Shown here piece by piece: positions 1 through 7,693 of a DNA stretch of 30,516 bases. Position 1 is the first letter of the stretch. Each line of letters opens with the position of its first letter. Source of the DNA: Faecousia sp. (GTDB lineage Bacteria > Bacillota > Clostridia > Oscillospirales > Oscillospiraceae); NCBI GenBank assembly GCA_029258495.1, contig JARHYV010000311.1, forward strand, positions 1-30,516, written 5' to 3'. Made by a program: the position numbers and the translations under genes. The notes under the pieces were generated by a model. It saw nothing but the letters and a program-made list of their open reading frames with translations. It was not told the DNA's origin and did no database searches.

Positions 1-1543
1 CCAGGAGGCGCATCGGTGTCGGCTCCTGCTTGGCGAGCATCCGGAGGATATCCAGTTTTCCTAAGTCCAGTTTGTTTTGTTCGGCATAGCTGCGGTAGCG
101 CAGGGTATTAAAGATCTGGCAGACGGCAGCATCGGCGGATTGGTTGGTCAGCTGTGGGAGCAGTGCTTGCAGATCCTGTGCCGCCTCCAGTCCCAGATCA
201 TGCAGCTCCGGCGCGCCCACCAGTTCATCCAGAATGCTCCTTCCGGATCGGATGCTTTGGGCGCAGGCATAGAGCGCGCAGGATTTTGTGATGGGTGCGC
301 CGAATTTGTAGTAGATCCGCATAAAACGGTCGGCATCATAGGGATCGTAGGAAAATCGGATGATATCCGTCAAATCCACGATTATTCGGTGGGTAAAGAA
401 GGCATCTTCAAATTTTTTGCAGTTGTAGGCAATGCCGTTTCGCTCAAACAGATCGATCAGCGGCAGGGCGCTGTCGTTGTTCCGGTATAAAACGGCAGTT
501 TCCTGCTGACAGCTGCCTGCAAGGGCAAACAGATATTTGTACTGGGCAGTCCGGTTGGAAACGGATATTTTCTGGATCCCCTGCCCGTTTGGGCGAGTGG
601 GGATCATGTTCTTTTCATAACGAAAGCGGTTCTTTGCCACAAATCGGTTGGCGGCAGAAACGATCTGCTTTGCAGAGCGGTAGTTTTGCTCCATGAGCAG
701 AACCTTTGCATTGGGGTGATCCTGCCGGAAATCCAGTAAAGCCTGCGGATAGGCGGCACGAAACCCATAGATGCTCTGATCCTCGTCACCGACCATGAAG
801 AGGTTTTGGTACTTCTCGGCAAGCAGGCGGATGATCTCGTGCTGTATCTTAGAGGTGTCCTGCGCCTCGTCAACGCAGATATATCGATAACGCTCCTGAA
901 AATGGTTCAAGATCGACGGATAGCTTTTCAGGATCGTGAGTGCGTAGCCCATTTGATCGTCAAAGTCCATCAGCTGCGCCTGTTTCAGACGGTCACAGTA
1001 CTGATGATAGATTTTCGGCATCTGTGCGATGCCGATATCGATTTTCTGAATTTCCTCCGGCGAAAGCATCCTGTTTTTGATGTATGTGATCCCAGTCCGG
1101 ATATCCTTGATGGTGCTTTCCGTGGGGAATTCGCCATAGATCTGCTGATAGATCTCGCCCACAAGTCTGGCGGCATCCTCATTCTCGATCAGGGGGAAGG
1201 GCTCCCGTTTCCCGTGAGAGCCGGCATAGATCCGGATGATTTGGGCTGAAAGACTGTTGATGGTGCAGATCTCCATGGAGTCTGCCAGTTGTGAGCCGAA
1301 CAATGCGCACAACCGCTGATGCATTTCCTGTGTAGCGGAAACGGTATAGGTCATGGTCAGAATATTCTCCGGTGCAATGTTCTTGCAGTACACCATATAG
1401 CCAAGCCGGGTGACCAGAACGGTGGTTTTTCCGCTGCCGGGCACTGCCAGCAGCAAAACGGCACCGTCCACAGTACGGACAGCCTCCTGCTGCTGGGGGT
1501 TCAGCCGGGACAAAACCTGCTGATCAAATTCTTGCTGCGTCAT
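1..1543 (-). CDS. UvrD/PcrA-like superfamily 1 DNA helicase (C-terminus beyond window)
   Basis: Translating leftward from an ATG at 1543 gives 514 codons that stay open to the window edge. Helicase motifs appear in the expected order. LNPQQQEAV near residue 14 is the Q-motif region, and AVPGSGKTT at 33-41 is Walker A. VDEAQDT near residue 223 is motif II, GDEDQSIYGFR motif III, and a later NYRS motif IV. Known family members are 3'-5' ATP-driven translocases that unwind DNA in repair and replication restart. The C-terminal motifs V and VI lie outside the window, so the exact subfamily (UvrD, PcrA or a shorter UvrD-like helicase) cannot be fixed. The start is supported by AAGGAG seven bases upstream on the minus strand. 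A TATACT -10-like box at 1594-1599 lies between it and the terminator of the upstream hydrolase gene, so it is probably transcribed separately. Confidence 0.93.
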   Translation of the reverse strand, partial: MTQQEFDQQVLSRLNPQQQEAVRTVDGAVLLLAVPGSGKTTVLVTRLGYMVYCKNIAPENILTMTYTVSATQEMHQRLCALFGSQLADSMEICTINSLSAQIIRIYAGSHGKREPFPLIENEDAARLVGEIYQQIYGEFPTESTIKDIRTGITYIKNRMLSPEEIQKIDIGIAQMPKIYHQYCDRLKQAQLMDFDDQMGYALTILKSYPSILNHFQERYRYICVDEAQDTSKIQHEIIRLLAEKYQNLFMVGDEDQSIYGFRAAYPQALLDFRQDHPNAKVLLMEQNYRSAKQIVSAANRFVAKNRFRYEKNMIPTRPNGQGIQKISVSNRTAQYKYLFALAGSCQQETAVLYRNNDSALPLIDLFERNGIAYNCKKFEDAFFTHRIIVDLTDIIRFSYDPYDADRFMRIYYKFGAPITKSCALYACAQSIRSGRSILDELVGAPELHDLGLEAAQDLQALLPQLTNQSADAAVCQIFNTLRYRSYAEQNKLDLGKLDILRMLAKQEPTPMRLL

Positions 1544-1611
1544 GTTTTTCTCCTTGGGGTCAAATCTCTGCGGTGCAGAATACAATTTCCCTAAGTATAG
1601 CACATCCGGAA

Positions 1612-1651
1612 CAAAAAATCTGCACCGGATTTGTGTATCCGGTACAGATTT
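1612..1651 (-). terminator. Intrinsic terminator of the alpha/beta hydrolase gene
   Basis: Arms 1616-1630 and 1637-1651 pair over 15 bp with one G-U wobble around a 6-nt loop. Read on the minus strand the hairpin is followed by six T residues (1613-1618). It lies just past the hydrolase stop at 1661. Confidence 0.8.
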
Positions 1652-1660
1652 GGGAGGGTG

Positions 1661-2590
1661 CTACCATTGTGTGCGTAAAAATTCCAGTGTTTTCTCAAAG
1701 GAGTCCCGATTGCTCTCGGCGCATGCGTCCGGATATTTTCGCTCCAGCCTGAAAATTTTTCGGGAGAGCATGGGATATGGCAGGAGATAGTGGCTTGCAA
1801 TGGGATAATGCGCATAGACAACGGGATAGGGGAAGTTTTTTGCCTTCAGTCTGGACACGATGGATTGGGATGCCTCGTGTGCCTCCCACAGTGCGTCATG
1901 CTCGGCAGCGAGCAGCAGCAGCGCGCCCTGCATCCGCTCAACGGGAATGCGTGTATCCTCAGGCGCGTGGGCAACTGCACCGTCGTACATGGACAGCTCG
2001 CACAATTCCATGCGTTTCAGGGAATCCGTGATGATTTTTCGTTTGCTGAATTTCAGCGGGAAATAAGGAAGATCTACCCCGTGGAGCTGGAAGGTCGAGC
2101 CTTCGCAGAGCTTTGTTTCCGATACCCACTCATTCTTTTTTTGCCAGCCCTGTCCGCAGACACACATGGGGCTGACCCCGATGGCGCAGCGATACAGGTC
2201 GGGGAAATAGCTTGCGCAGAGCATGGCAAAAACAGCTCCCTGTGAGATCCCCCAGATGCCGACCTTCTCAAAGCCCTGCTTTTTCAGCCACAGGGCTGCC
2301 GTTTCGCCGTATTCCAGAGGGATGCGGCAGACAGCTTTTGGAAGACCCTCCATATTCCAATAGGCAAGCGCCAGAACGGACAATCCGCGCTGAACGAATT
2401 GCTCGGCAATCAATTTCGTCAAGGCAAAGGAACCGTCGGTTCCACCGACCATGACGAGTACCTTTCCCTGATACAGATCTGTTTTGGGACGGTAAAGCGC
2501 GCCGATAAAGCCCTCTGTCCGGAGCGTTGCCTGATAATCTGGGGTGAGGGTCAGGAGCTTTTCAGCAGGCTCGGTCTTTTTGTGTTTCAT
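1661..2590 (-). CDS. Alpha/beta hydrolase, BAAT/acyl-CoA thioester hydrolase C-terminal type
   Basis: This 309-residue protein has an alpha/beta hydrolase layout. The nucleophile elbow is GISQGA (Gly-x-Ser-x-Gly), the likely acid is the Asp of AAEHDALW, and the likely base is the His of ASHYLLPYP near the C-terminus. The arrangement fits the bile-acid-CoA:amino-acid N-acyltransferase/acyl-CoA thioesterase C-terminal family, where Clostridia have several poorly characterised members. There is no signal peptide, so it should be cytoplasmic. An in-frame TTG at 2608 would add six residues. The ATG at 2590 is preferred because AAGGAGG lies six bases upstream of it. The stop is TAG. It is transcribed alone, from a good promoter (2645-2673) to a strong terminator (1612-1651). 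The substrate is unknown; acyl-CoA, a glycerolipid or another ester are all possible. Confidence 0.85.
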   Translation of the reverse strand: MKHKKTEPAEKLLTLTPDYQATLRTEGFIGALYRPKTDLYQGKVLVMVGGTDGSFALTKLIAEQFVQRGLSVLALAYWNMEGLPKAVCRIPLEYGETAALWLKKQGFEKVGIWGISQGAVFAMLCASYFPDLYRCAIGVSPMCVCGQGWQKKNEWVSETKLCEGSTFQLHGVDLPYFPLKFSKRKIITDSLKRMELCELSMYDGAVAHAPEDTRIPVERMQGALLLLAAEHDALWEAHEASQSIVSRLKAKNFPYPVVYAHYPIASHYLLPYPMLSRKIFRLERKYPDACAESNRDSFEKTLEFLRTQW

Positions 2591-2625
2591 AGGGTTCCTC
2601 CTTGACAAAATTTCATGCGCTGATG

Positions 2626-2641
2626 GTTAGCTTTAACTAAC
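2626..2641. promoter_or_regulatory. Dyad in the hydrolase leader, candidate operator
   Basis: GTTAG and CTAAC flank a 6-base centre (GTTAGCTTTAACTAAC). The dyad lies just downstream of the -10 box of the hydrolase promoter, where a repressor would block transcription. Its form resembles MarR/TetR-type sites, but no such regulator gene is adjacent, so this is inference. Confidence 0.3.
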
Positions 2642-2644
2642 TGT

Positions 2645-2673
2645 ATTGTAGTACAGGGAAATCTATTTTGCAA
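2645..2673 (-). promoter_or_regulatory. Sigma-70-type promoter for the alpha/beta hydrolase
   Basis: On the minus strand TTGCAA (2668-2673) and TACAAT (2645-2650) are separated by exactly 17 bases, 55 bases upstream of the chosen start codon. A CTGTA/TACAG dyad (2641-2656) overlaps the -10 box. Confidence 0.55.
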
Positions 2674-3129
2674 CCATTATTCACTGAAGATTGTCTTTCT
2701 GGGAAAACTCGGTACAGGGGCATAGTGAATTTATTTATCTAAATAAAAAGTCTATTTTGATACATTTTGAATAAAGATGGCGATAATGGTATTCTGATTG
2801 ACTTAATCGTCGAAAAATGGAATAATATCTGAAATGCTATCGATTATTATGAAAAAATGAAATAATTTGTCGGATTAAATACGGATAAGTAACCGGAGGT
2901 TGTGGAGGCTTATTGTTAAAGTTTATAAAATGGGTGTATACAATTTGGTAAAAGTGTGGATTTTTTTGAAGAAGACTTTATTAATCGGGAAAATCGTGTA
3001 CAATAGAAAATGATAACCAGAGTGCAATGAGATGGGGGGTGCATCATCCACAAGCATGTGCTGTGTTCCCAGATGTCAAAGGGAACCAGAAAAGCGGAAT
3101 AATGATGTTACTAGGAGATTAGGAGGAAA
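2674..3129 (+). promoter_or_regulatory. AT-rich upstream region of the surface protein gene
   Basis: These 456 bases hold no convincing gene. Two weak promoter candidates point rightward. One is TTGTTA (2913-2918) with TATACA (2937-2942) at 18-base spacing. The other is a TACAAT box at 2999-3004 without a clear -35. A 33-codon ORF (3032-3133) overlaps the surface-protein start but has no ribosome binding site. AGGAGG at 3121-3126 serves the surface-protein start. I recognise no riboswitch here. Confidence 0.35.
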
Positions 3130-5835
3130 ATGATGAATTTAATGAAGAAAAGACTGCTTGCAAGTGTGCTCACATTTGCAATGATGCTTGGATGCGTCAT
3201 GCCGGTTTTGGCAGCAGATGAAGTCCAGCCTGATGATGCGAGCCACGAAAACGTGGTTGCGGAGCAGCCGGAGGTCAAGACAGAGCCGGAGGCACTTCCC
3301 GGCCGCGAGATCCGTTTCTACGCATATGTCAACGATAAGCTGACTCTGATCGAAACACGCTCAGGAGTAACGACCTACTGGATCGGCAACCGCCAGTGCA
3401 TCAAGGCGGAAACGTTGGAAACCGTCTATGGCAAGCTGGGATTCCGCGCAGGGGATCTCACAGCAGGCTCCAAGCTGTTCCTGCACACAGACCTGGATGA
3501 CAAGACCATGTGGGCAGAGTCGGCGAAGGAAGAAAACGGCATGCGCTATGCCGCTGCGATCAACCACAAGGAGGTCAGCCCCGGCGGTGCGCCCGGTGAC
3601 AAGTTCGATGTGTTCTATCTGCCGAAACAGTCAGTCGGCAATGCGACCAATATTGAAAATGCAGACACCATTGCAAAGGAAACCTTTTACACCGTGACGG
3701 ACGAAACCCAGAGTGTCCAGTACTATGCAAAGGGCGCAGCTGTGACCATTTCCAAGGATGTGAATGACAAGATTTGGTCTTGCGTCGGCGCAGATGGCAA
3801 CAAGATCAAGGGGACGCAGGAAAATGGAAAAATCACCTTTACAATCCCGAATATCTCTCAGGCATACACGCTGAAGGCAGAGAAAAGACCTGCACCTCAG
3901 CCGGTGCAGATCACCGCAAAGGTGAATGGTACTCAGGTCAGCGGCGGCAGCATGGAGAACCTGATTTTTGAGTCCAATCTGGATGCAAAAGATGTGAAGA
4001 CTCTGGAGTTTATTTCCGGTAAGCTCACGAAAGAAGATCGTGCCTATATCAAGGAGAACTTGATCCGCCTGACGGATGTGACCCTGAATGTGAGCAATTC
4101 GATGATCCTGCTTGCAGATGATGGCAATCCTACGACCATTTTGGGCAGGGACATCGCTGCGCTGAGATTTGGCAAACACAATGGCTCCAGCAAGGGTGAT
4201 CTGATCAATCTGACCTTGGGCGGTATCACAGAGATCCGCGCAGGCGGTATCTACTCGGATTCCGTGGAAAATATTGACCTGCCCGATGTAGTTACTGTCG
4301 GTGATTCTGCGTTGAGTGAAATGAGATGGCTTGAAAGCCTGAACCTCCCCAAGGCAAAGACCATCGGCAACAGTGCGTTCAGCGGAGATGACCGACTGGA
4401 GCATATCACATTTGAGTGCGTGGAAACGCTGGGGGATAATGCATTCTACTACACCGATAGCCTGAGAAAGCTGACTCTGCCTGCAACCATCAAGACCATT
4501 GGAAATATCAAGTTCGGTGTTAATCGCAATGGTAATAAGGGCGGCAGTGTCATCACCATCAATGCGCTGACCCCGCCTGAGGTGGCATCGGGCGCATTTG
4601 TGGGTGTGAGTTCAACAAGCAAAGAGTCTTTTGTTGAGGTGCCTTACGAGGCTCTGGAAACCTATGCCCATCAGGAGAACCCCAGTTTGGATGTATCCAA
4701 GCCGATCGATGTAAGGCAGATGAGATGGAATGAGCTGTATCTGCGTGCAGCAGACACTCATGTTATCAAATTTTACAACAGTGCAAAGCCTTGGACAACG
4801 AAATACAGCTTCGTCAAGAACGGCTCTGCTCTGACAGCGGAGCTGATACCCGGTGTTGAAGAGAAGGACAATGAGATGCTTTTGGGATGGAACACCCTCC
4901 TGAATGGCACCGGAACCATGGTGAAGGCAGGGATGGTTCCCACAGAGGATATGACGCTTTATGCGATCGTTGTTGAGTCTGTGGAGATCACCGCCCAGAT
5001 GGACAATGAAGTGCTGACCTTCAAGGCTCCGAAAAATGCAGAGATTGGCGACCATCTGCCCACACCTCCTGCAAAGGACGAAGACCACGGCTTTGCAGGC
5101 TGGATCGATCAGGATGGTAAAGCAGTAACGGCAGAAACTGTCTTCCAGAAGAATGCAAGCATCTATCCCACTTGGTTTGACGACTTCAACCACAACGGAG
5201 TGGATGACAAGACAGAGCCTCGTTTCAGCGTGACCTACACCGACGGTGTACAGGGCAAGGTTTTTGCAGATGCTGTATTCGGCGAACTGCTGCCCGGTGT
5301 GCAGATGCCTGCATTTACCGGAAAGACCGTGCGTGCCGGTTATGTCTTCGCAGGATGGACACCGACTCTTGGTGAAACCGTGACCGAGGATGTGGTTTAC
5401 ACAGCAATCTGGAAAGAGGACAGAAACAACAACGGCATTGCCGATGATGTGTATACATATCACCAGGTCATCATCAATGATGGTATGGGCGGTGCCATGT
5501 ATGAGGATCTGAAGCTGTCGGTTCTGACCGGAACCAAGTTTGGCGGTCTTTGCACGGATCCTGCCTGTGTCGGCTATGTCTTTAAGGGTTGGAAGGATCA
5601 GGATGGTAAGCCTGTTACGGATGAAACGGTGATCGATCGTGATATGGTCATCTCCGCTGTATTTGAGAAGATCGAAGATGAGCAGACTTCCACGACCCCT
5701 CCTGCACCCACGACTCCTGGCACTTCGTCTACCCCTGCTACCGGTGATGGTGCCTATGCGATGGTATGGATCGTTATGATGGCGGCAGCGGCAGCAGTGG
5801 CTTTGACACTTACTCCCAAGAAACAGCGTAAGTAA
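3130..5835 (+). CDS. Secreted cell-wall-anchored surface protein with BspA-type leucine-rich repeats
   Basis: The protein has 901 residues. An N-terminal signal peptide (basic start, hydrophobic core, VLAADE cleavage region near residue 29) sends it across the membrane. Residues about 355-460 contain BspA-like leucine-rich repeat units, with recurring patterns such as VENIDLPDVVTVGDSAL and LRKLTLPATIKTIG. Residues about 640-850 contain units of the Listeria-Bacteroides beta-grasp type (GYVFAGWTP, GYVFKGWKDQDG). Between them sit two Asp/Asn-rich loops, DFNHNGVDD near 684 and DRNNNGIADD near 763, of the calcium-binding thrombospondin-3/dockerin kind. A Thr/Pro linker leads to TPATGDG (868-874), a hydrophobic segment (875-896) and a KKQRK tail: an LPXTG-like sortase signal with Thr replacing Leu. 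AGGAGG precedes ATG 3130; ATG 3133 is equally possible. A terminator follows. A role in adhesion is inferred from the domain types, not demonstrated. Confidence 0.9.
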   Translation: MMNLMKKRLLASVLTFAMMLGCVMPVLAADEVQPDDASHENVVAEQPEVKTEPEALPGREIRFYAYVNDKLTLIETRSGVTTYWIGNRQCIKAETLETVYGKLGFRAGDLTAGSKLFLHTDLDDKTMWAESAKEENGMRYAAAINHKEVSPGGAPGDKFDVFYLPKQSVGNATNIENADTIAKETFYTVTDETQSVQYYAKGAAVTISKDVNDKIWSCVGADGNKIKGTQENGKITFTIPNISQAYTLKAEKRPAPQPVQITAKVNGTQVSGGSMENLIFESNLDAKDVKTLEFISGKLTKEDRAYIKENLIRLTDVTLNVSNSMILLADDGNPTTILGRDIAALRFGKHNGSSKGDLINLTLGGITEIRAGGIYSDSVENIDLPDVVTVGDSALSEMRWLESLNLPKAKTIGNSAFSGDDRLEHITFECVETLGDNAFYYTDSLRKLTLPATIKTIGNIKFGVNRNGNKGGSVITINALTPPEVASGAFVGVSSTSKESFVEVPYEALETYAHQENPSLDVSKPIDVRQMRWNELYLRAADTHVIKFYNSAKPWTTKYSFVKNGSALTAELIPGVEEKDNEMLLGWNTLLNGTGTMVKAGMVPTEDMTLYAIVVESVEITAQMDNEVLTFKAPKNAEIGDHLPTPPAKDEDHGFAGWIDQDGKAVTAETVFQKNASIYPTWFDDFNHNGVDDKTEPRFSVTYTDGVQGKVFADAVFGELLPGVQMPAFTGKTVRAGYVFAGWTPTLGETVTEDVVYTAIWKEDRNNNGIADDVYTYHQVIINDGMGGAMYEDLKLSVLTGTKFGGLCTDPACVGYVFKGWKDQDGKPVTDETVIDRDMVISAVFEKIEDEQTSTTPPAPTTPGTSSTPATGDGAYAMVWIVMMAAAAAVALTLTPKKQRK

Positions 5836-5879
5836 GTCCTGCTTGATGGGCAGTCTAAAATAATGTATGTTTGATTGTA

Positions 5880-5909
5880 AAAGCCTCCGGCAATGCCGGA
5901 GGCTTTTTC
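5880..5909 (+). terminator. Intrinsic terminator of the surface protein gene
   Basis: A perfect 10-bp GC-rich stem (5882-5891 with 5895-5904), a 3-base loop and a run of five T residues follow the stop codon by about 45 bases. Confidence 0.92.
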
Positions 5910-5937
5910 TGTACATCAGAGTGGGAATAAAATCCCT

Positions 5938-5966
5938 TTGCATTCAAGGGGAGATTTTAGTATAAT
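5938..5966 (+). promoter_or_regulatory. Promoter for the FUSC/ArAE-like gene
   Basis: TTGCAT (5938-5943) and a perfect TATAAT (5961-5966) are 17 bases apart, right after the upstream terminator. Transcription would begin near 5973 and give a leader of about 90 bases that contains a short ORF. Confidence 0.65.
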
Positions 5967-5996
5967 GAAGGGTATGGATTAAGAAGGAGGCGTGAT

Positions 5997-6056
5997 TTGG
6001 GGATGATCTGTACCGCAGAAATTTTTGCAAAAGCGACAGCGTTCCTAATCAGATAA
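5997..6056 (+). CDS. Possible leader peptide upstream of the FUSC/ArAE-like gene
   Basis: AAGAAGGAGG (5981-5990) is the best ribosome binding site in this leader, yet it is over 70 bases from the ATG of the next gene. It fits a 19-codon ORF starting with TTG at 5997 (spacing 6) or with the in-frame ATG at 6003 (spacing 12). That ORF ends in TAA at 6054-6056, eight bases before ATG 6065, and encodes a peptide ending KATAFLIR. It could couple or regulate translation of the exporter. It could also be a remnant, or mean that the exporter's true start was misread. No known leader family is recognised. Confidence 0.3.
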   Translation: MGMICTAEIFAKATAFLIR

Positions 6057-6064
6057 GCGTTTAT

Positions 6065-6610
6065 ATGAACAGAAAAAATAACTTTCTTCAGAATTTGAAT
6101 TTGCATATAGGGATGCGAAACATCAAGACTGCATTGGCGGCGACTTTATGTGCGATCCTTTATCTGCCGTTTGGACGCAATCCAACCTTTGCGTGCATCG
6201 GTGCGGTGTTCGGCATGGGAGCGGACATGGAGAACAGCCAGCTCCATGGAGGCAATCGTCTGTTCGGCACGGCGATCGGCGGGCTTTTAGGTATGGCACT
6301 GTTTCGGTTTTATATTGTGTTTTACCCGGACGGCAGCACCCATCCTCTGATTTTGCTGTTGCTGTTTCTGGGGGTCGTTGTACTGATCCTGATCAGTCAG
6401 AATGTATGGCCCGGAGCGGTTCAGCCCGGCAGTGTGGTGCTTTGCATCCTGCTTTTCAACACCCCTGTGGAAACTTATGTTTCCTATTCGCTGAACCGGA
6501 TCATTGATACGGGAGTTGGTGTTGCCATTGCATTGGGGATCAACCATGTTATGTCCAGAGAACGGGTGGATAAGTGGAAAGTGTGCTATTCCTGCCGGCG
6601 GAAGAAATAA
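6065..6610 (+). CDS. FUSC/aromatic acid exporter (ArAE)-like membrane protein
   Basis: This 181-residue protein has about four to five hydrophobic segments. Its opening (GMRNIKTALAATLCAILYLP, then GRNPTFACIGAVFGMGADME) matches the first-helix pattern of FUSC/ArAE_1 family proteins, which are inner-membrane exporters of aromatic acids or of unknown substrates. Many relatives exceed 300 residues because they carry a cytoplasmic C-terminal domain. This one stops shortly after the last helix with a short basic tail, like the small forms found in Firmicutes. No good ribosome binding site precedes ATG 6065. The strong site at 5981-5990 appears to serve the short leader ORF, so translation here may depend on coupling. 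A promoter lies at 5938-5966 and a bidirectional terminator at 6731-6764. The substrate cannot be told from sequence. Confidence 0.75.
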   Translation: MNRKNNFLQNLNLHIGMRNIKTALAATLCAILYLPFGRNPTFACIGAVFGMGADMENSQLHGGNRLFGTAIGGLLGMALFRFYIVFYPDGSTHPLILLLLFLGVVVLILISQNVWPGAVQPGSVVLCILLFNTPVETYVSYSLNRIIDTGVGVAIALGINHVMSRERVDKWKVCYSCRRKK

Positions 6611-6730
6611 GGGTATTTGTATCGGTGATGCTTTCGTTGTTGGATGAAATCTGTAAACCAGATGCTTGATATCGTTGGATCAGAACACTTAGGCAGCGAT
6701 GGATGCCTAAATTGAAATGCACAAGGATCA

Positions 6731-6764
6731 AAAAAGCACCTGATCTCGGGATCAGGTGCTTTTT
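6731..6764. terminator. Bidirectional terminator between convergent genes
   Basis: A perfect 15-bp stem (6731-6745 with 6750-6764) closes a TCGG tetraloop. It has A residues on one side and T residues on the other, so it works in both directions. It serves the exporter-like gene (plus) and the SDR gene (minus). Confidence 0.92.
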
Positions 6765-6772
6765 GTTGTGGA

Positions 6773-7519
6773 TCAAACCTGAGTTGCGCCATCGACTGAG
6801 AGCAGTGCTCCGGTGATATAGCTTGCCTTGTCACTGGCAAGGAACACAAAGGCGTTTGCAACCTCTTCCGGTTCTCCGACTCTGCCCAGAGGAATGGTGG
6901 CAGAAATCCGTTCGACCATTTCTGTCGGCAGTGCAGCGACCATGTCGGTGCGCGTTACACCGGGAAGAACTGCATTTACCCGAATGTTATCCTTACCCAG
7001 TTCCCGAGCCAGAGATTTGGTCAAACCATTGACGGCAAATTTGGATGCGGGATAGCTGCATCCGGAGGGCTGACCATAGAGGCTTACCATAGAGCTTGTA
7101 TTGATGATGGCTCCACCGCCCTGCTCCTTCATGAAGGGAGCGACAGCCTTGACACAGTAAAAGACGGAATTCACATTCAGATCCATGACGCTCTGGAATG
7201 CTGCCGGATCATAGTCGTAGATGGACTCCCGGGCAGATACACCGGCATTGTTGGCGAGGATATCGATTTTTCCGAAATGGGAATGGACCTCTTTCATGGC
7301 AGCCTCGATAGAGGCATAATCAGAAAGATCGGGGGAAAGACCCATGACTGATGCCGATGGATTTTCGGCCTTAATAGCCTCAAGAGCCTTGGTTACGGTT
7401 TCGGGTCTGGAGCCGAACAGTGCGACACTGGCACCCTCGGCGAGAAAAGCTTTTACGACAGCAAGGCCGATACCTCTGGTACCGCCGGTAACGATTGCAA
7501 CTTTATTTTTTAACATCAT
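6773..7519 (-). CDS. SDR family NAD(P)-dependent oxidoreductase (FabG-like)
   Basis: The 248 residues match classical short-chain dehydrogenases in length and motifs. The Rossmann glycine motif TGGTRGIG is at 11-18, NNAG at 90-93, and the catalytic triad is Ser143, Tyr156 and Lys160 (YPASK). PG in VLPGVTRTDM and the C-terminal SYITGALLSVDGATQV are also typical of FabG-like enzymes. It is cytosolic and should interconvert a ketone and an alcohol. The gene stands alone, away from fatty acid synthesis genes, so it may act on a sugar, polyol or steroid-like substrate rather than acyl-ACP. GGAAGG lies about nine bases upstream of ATG 7519. The promoter at 7580-7608 and the terminator at 6731-6764 make it monocistronic. 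Confidence 0.92.
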   Translation of the reverse strand: MMLKNKVAIVTGGTRGIGLAVVKAFLAEGASVALFGSRPETVTKALEAIKAENPSASVMGLSPDLSDYASIEAAMKEVHSHFGKIDILANNAGVSARESIYDYDPAAFQSVMDLNVNSVFYCVKAVAPFMKEQGGGAIINTSSMVSLYGQPSGCSYPASKFAVNGLTKSLARELGKDNIRVNAVLPGVTRTDMVAALPTEMVERISATIPLGRVGEPEEVANAFVFLASDKASYITGALLSVDGATQV

Positions 7520-7579
7520 ATTTTATTTCCTTCCATATGTGGGTATATTTGTGATCACTCTTGATAGAGAAATCATAGT

Positions 7580-7608
7580 ATCATAGCATATGAAGATCGA
7601 AAAGTAAA
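7580..7608 (-). promoter_or_regulatory. Promoter for the SDR gene
   Basis: On the minus strand TTTACT (7603-7608) and TATGAT (7580-7585) are 17 bases apart. A second TATGAT (7572-7577) lies just downstream. The 13-base segment at 7579-7591 recurs exactly at 9506-9518. Confidence 0.5.
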
Positions 7609-7643
7609 TACTCATATTTGGAAAATTTCGGACAGATATGAAT

Positions 7644-7680
7644 AAAACAGGCTTTGCAGCAATGTGCAAAGCCTGTTTTT
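7644..7680. terminator. Terminator after the DUF4838 gene
   Basis: A perfect 15-bp stem (7644-7658 with 7665-7679) with a 6-base loop lies just beyond the DUF4838 stop codon at 7694. T-rich ends occur on both strands. On the minus strand it ends the hydrolase operon and shields the SDR promoter. Confidence 0.85.
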
Positions 7681-7693
7681 ATGCAATTATGAC

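Noticed and set aside
3032..3133. A 33-codon ORF overlapping the start of the surface protein
   Set aside because: There is no ribosome binding site before its ATG and the peptide has no recognisable pattern. The AGGAGG in it serves the surface protein.
5881..5908. AGCCTCCGG, resembling a c-di-GMP-I riboswitch core
   Set aside because: The match is one arm of a perfect hairpin followed by T residues after a stop codon. The rest of the riboswitch is absent.
4612..5943. A 443-codon open frame opposite the surface protein
   Set aside because: The plus strand encodes coherent repeats and a sorting signal. The minus frame also runs through the terminator at 5880-5909 and has no plausible domain.
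6689..6710. TTAGGCA/TGCCTAA hairpin after the FUSC-like gene
   Set aside because: The 7-bp stem has no T run, and a much stronger terminator lies at 6731-6764.
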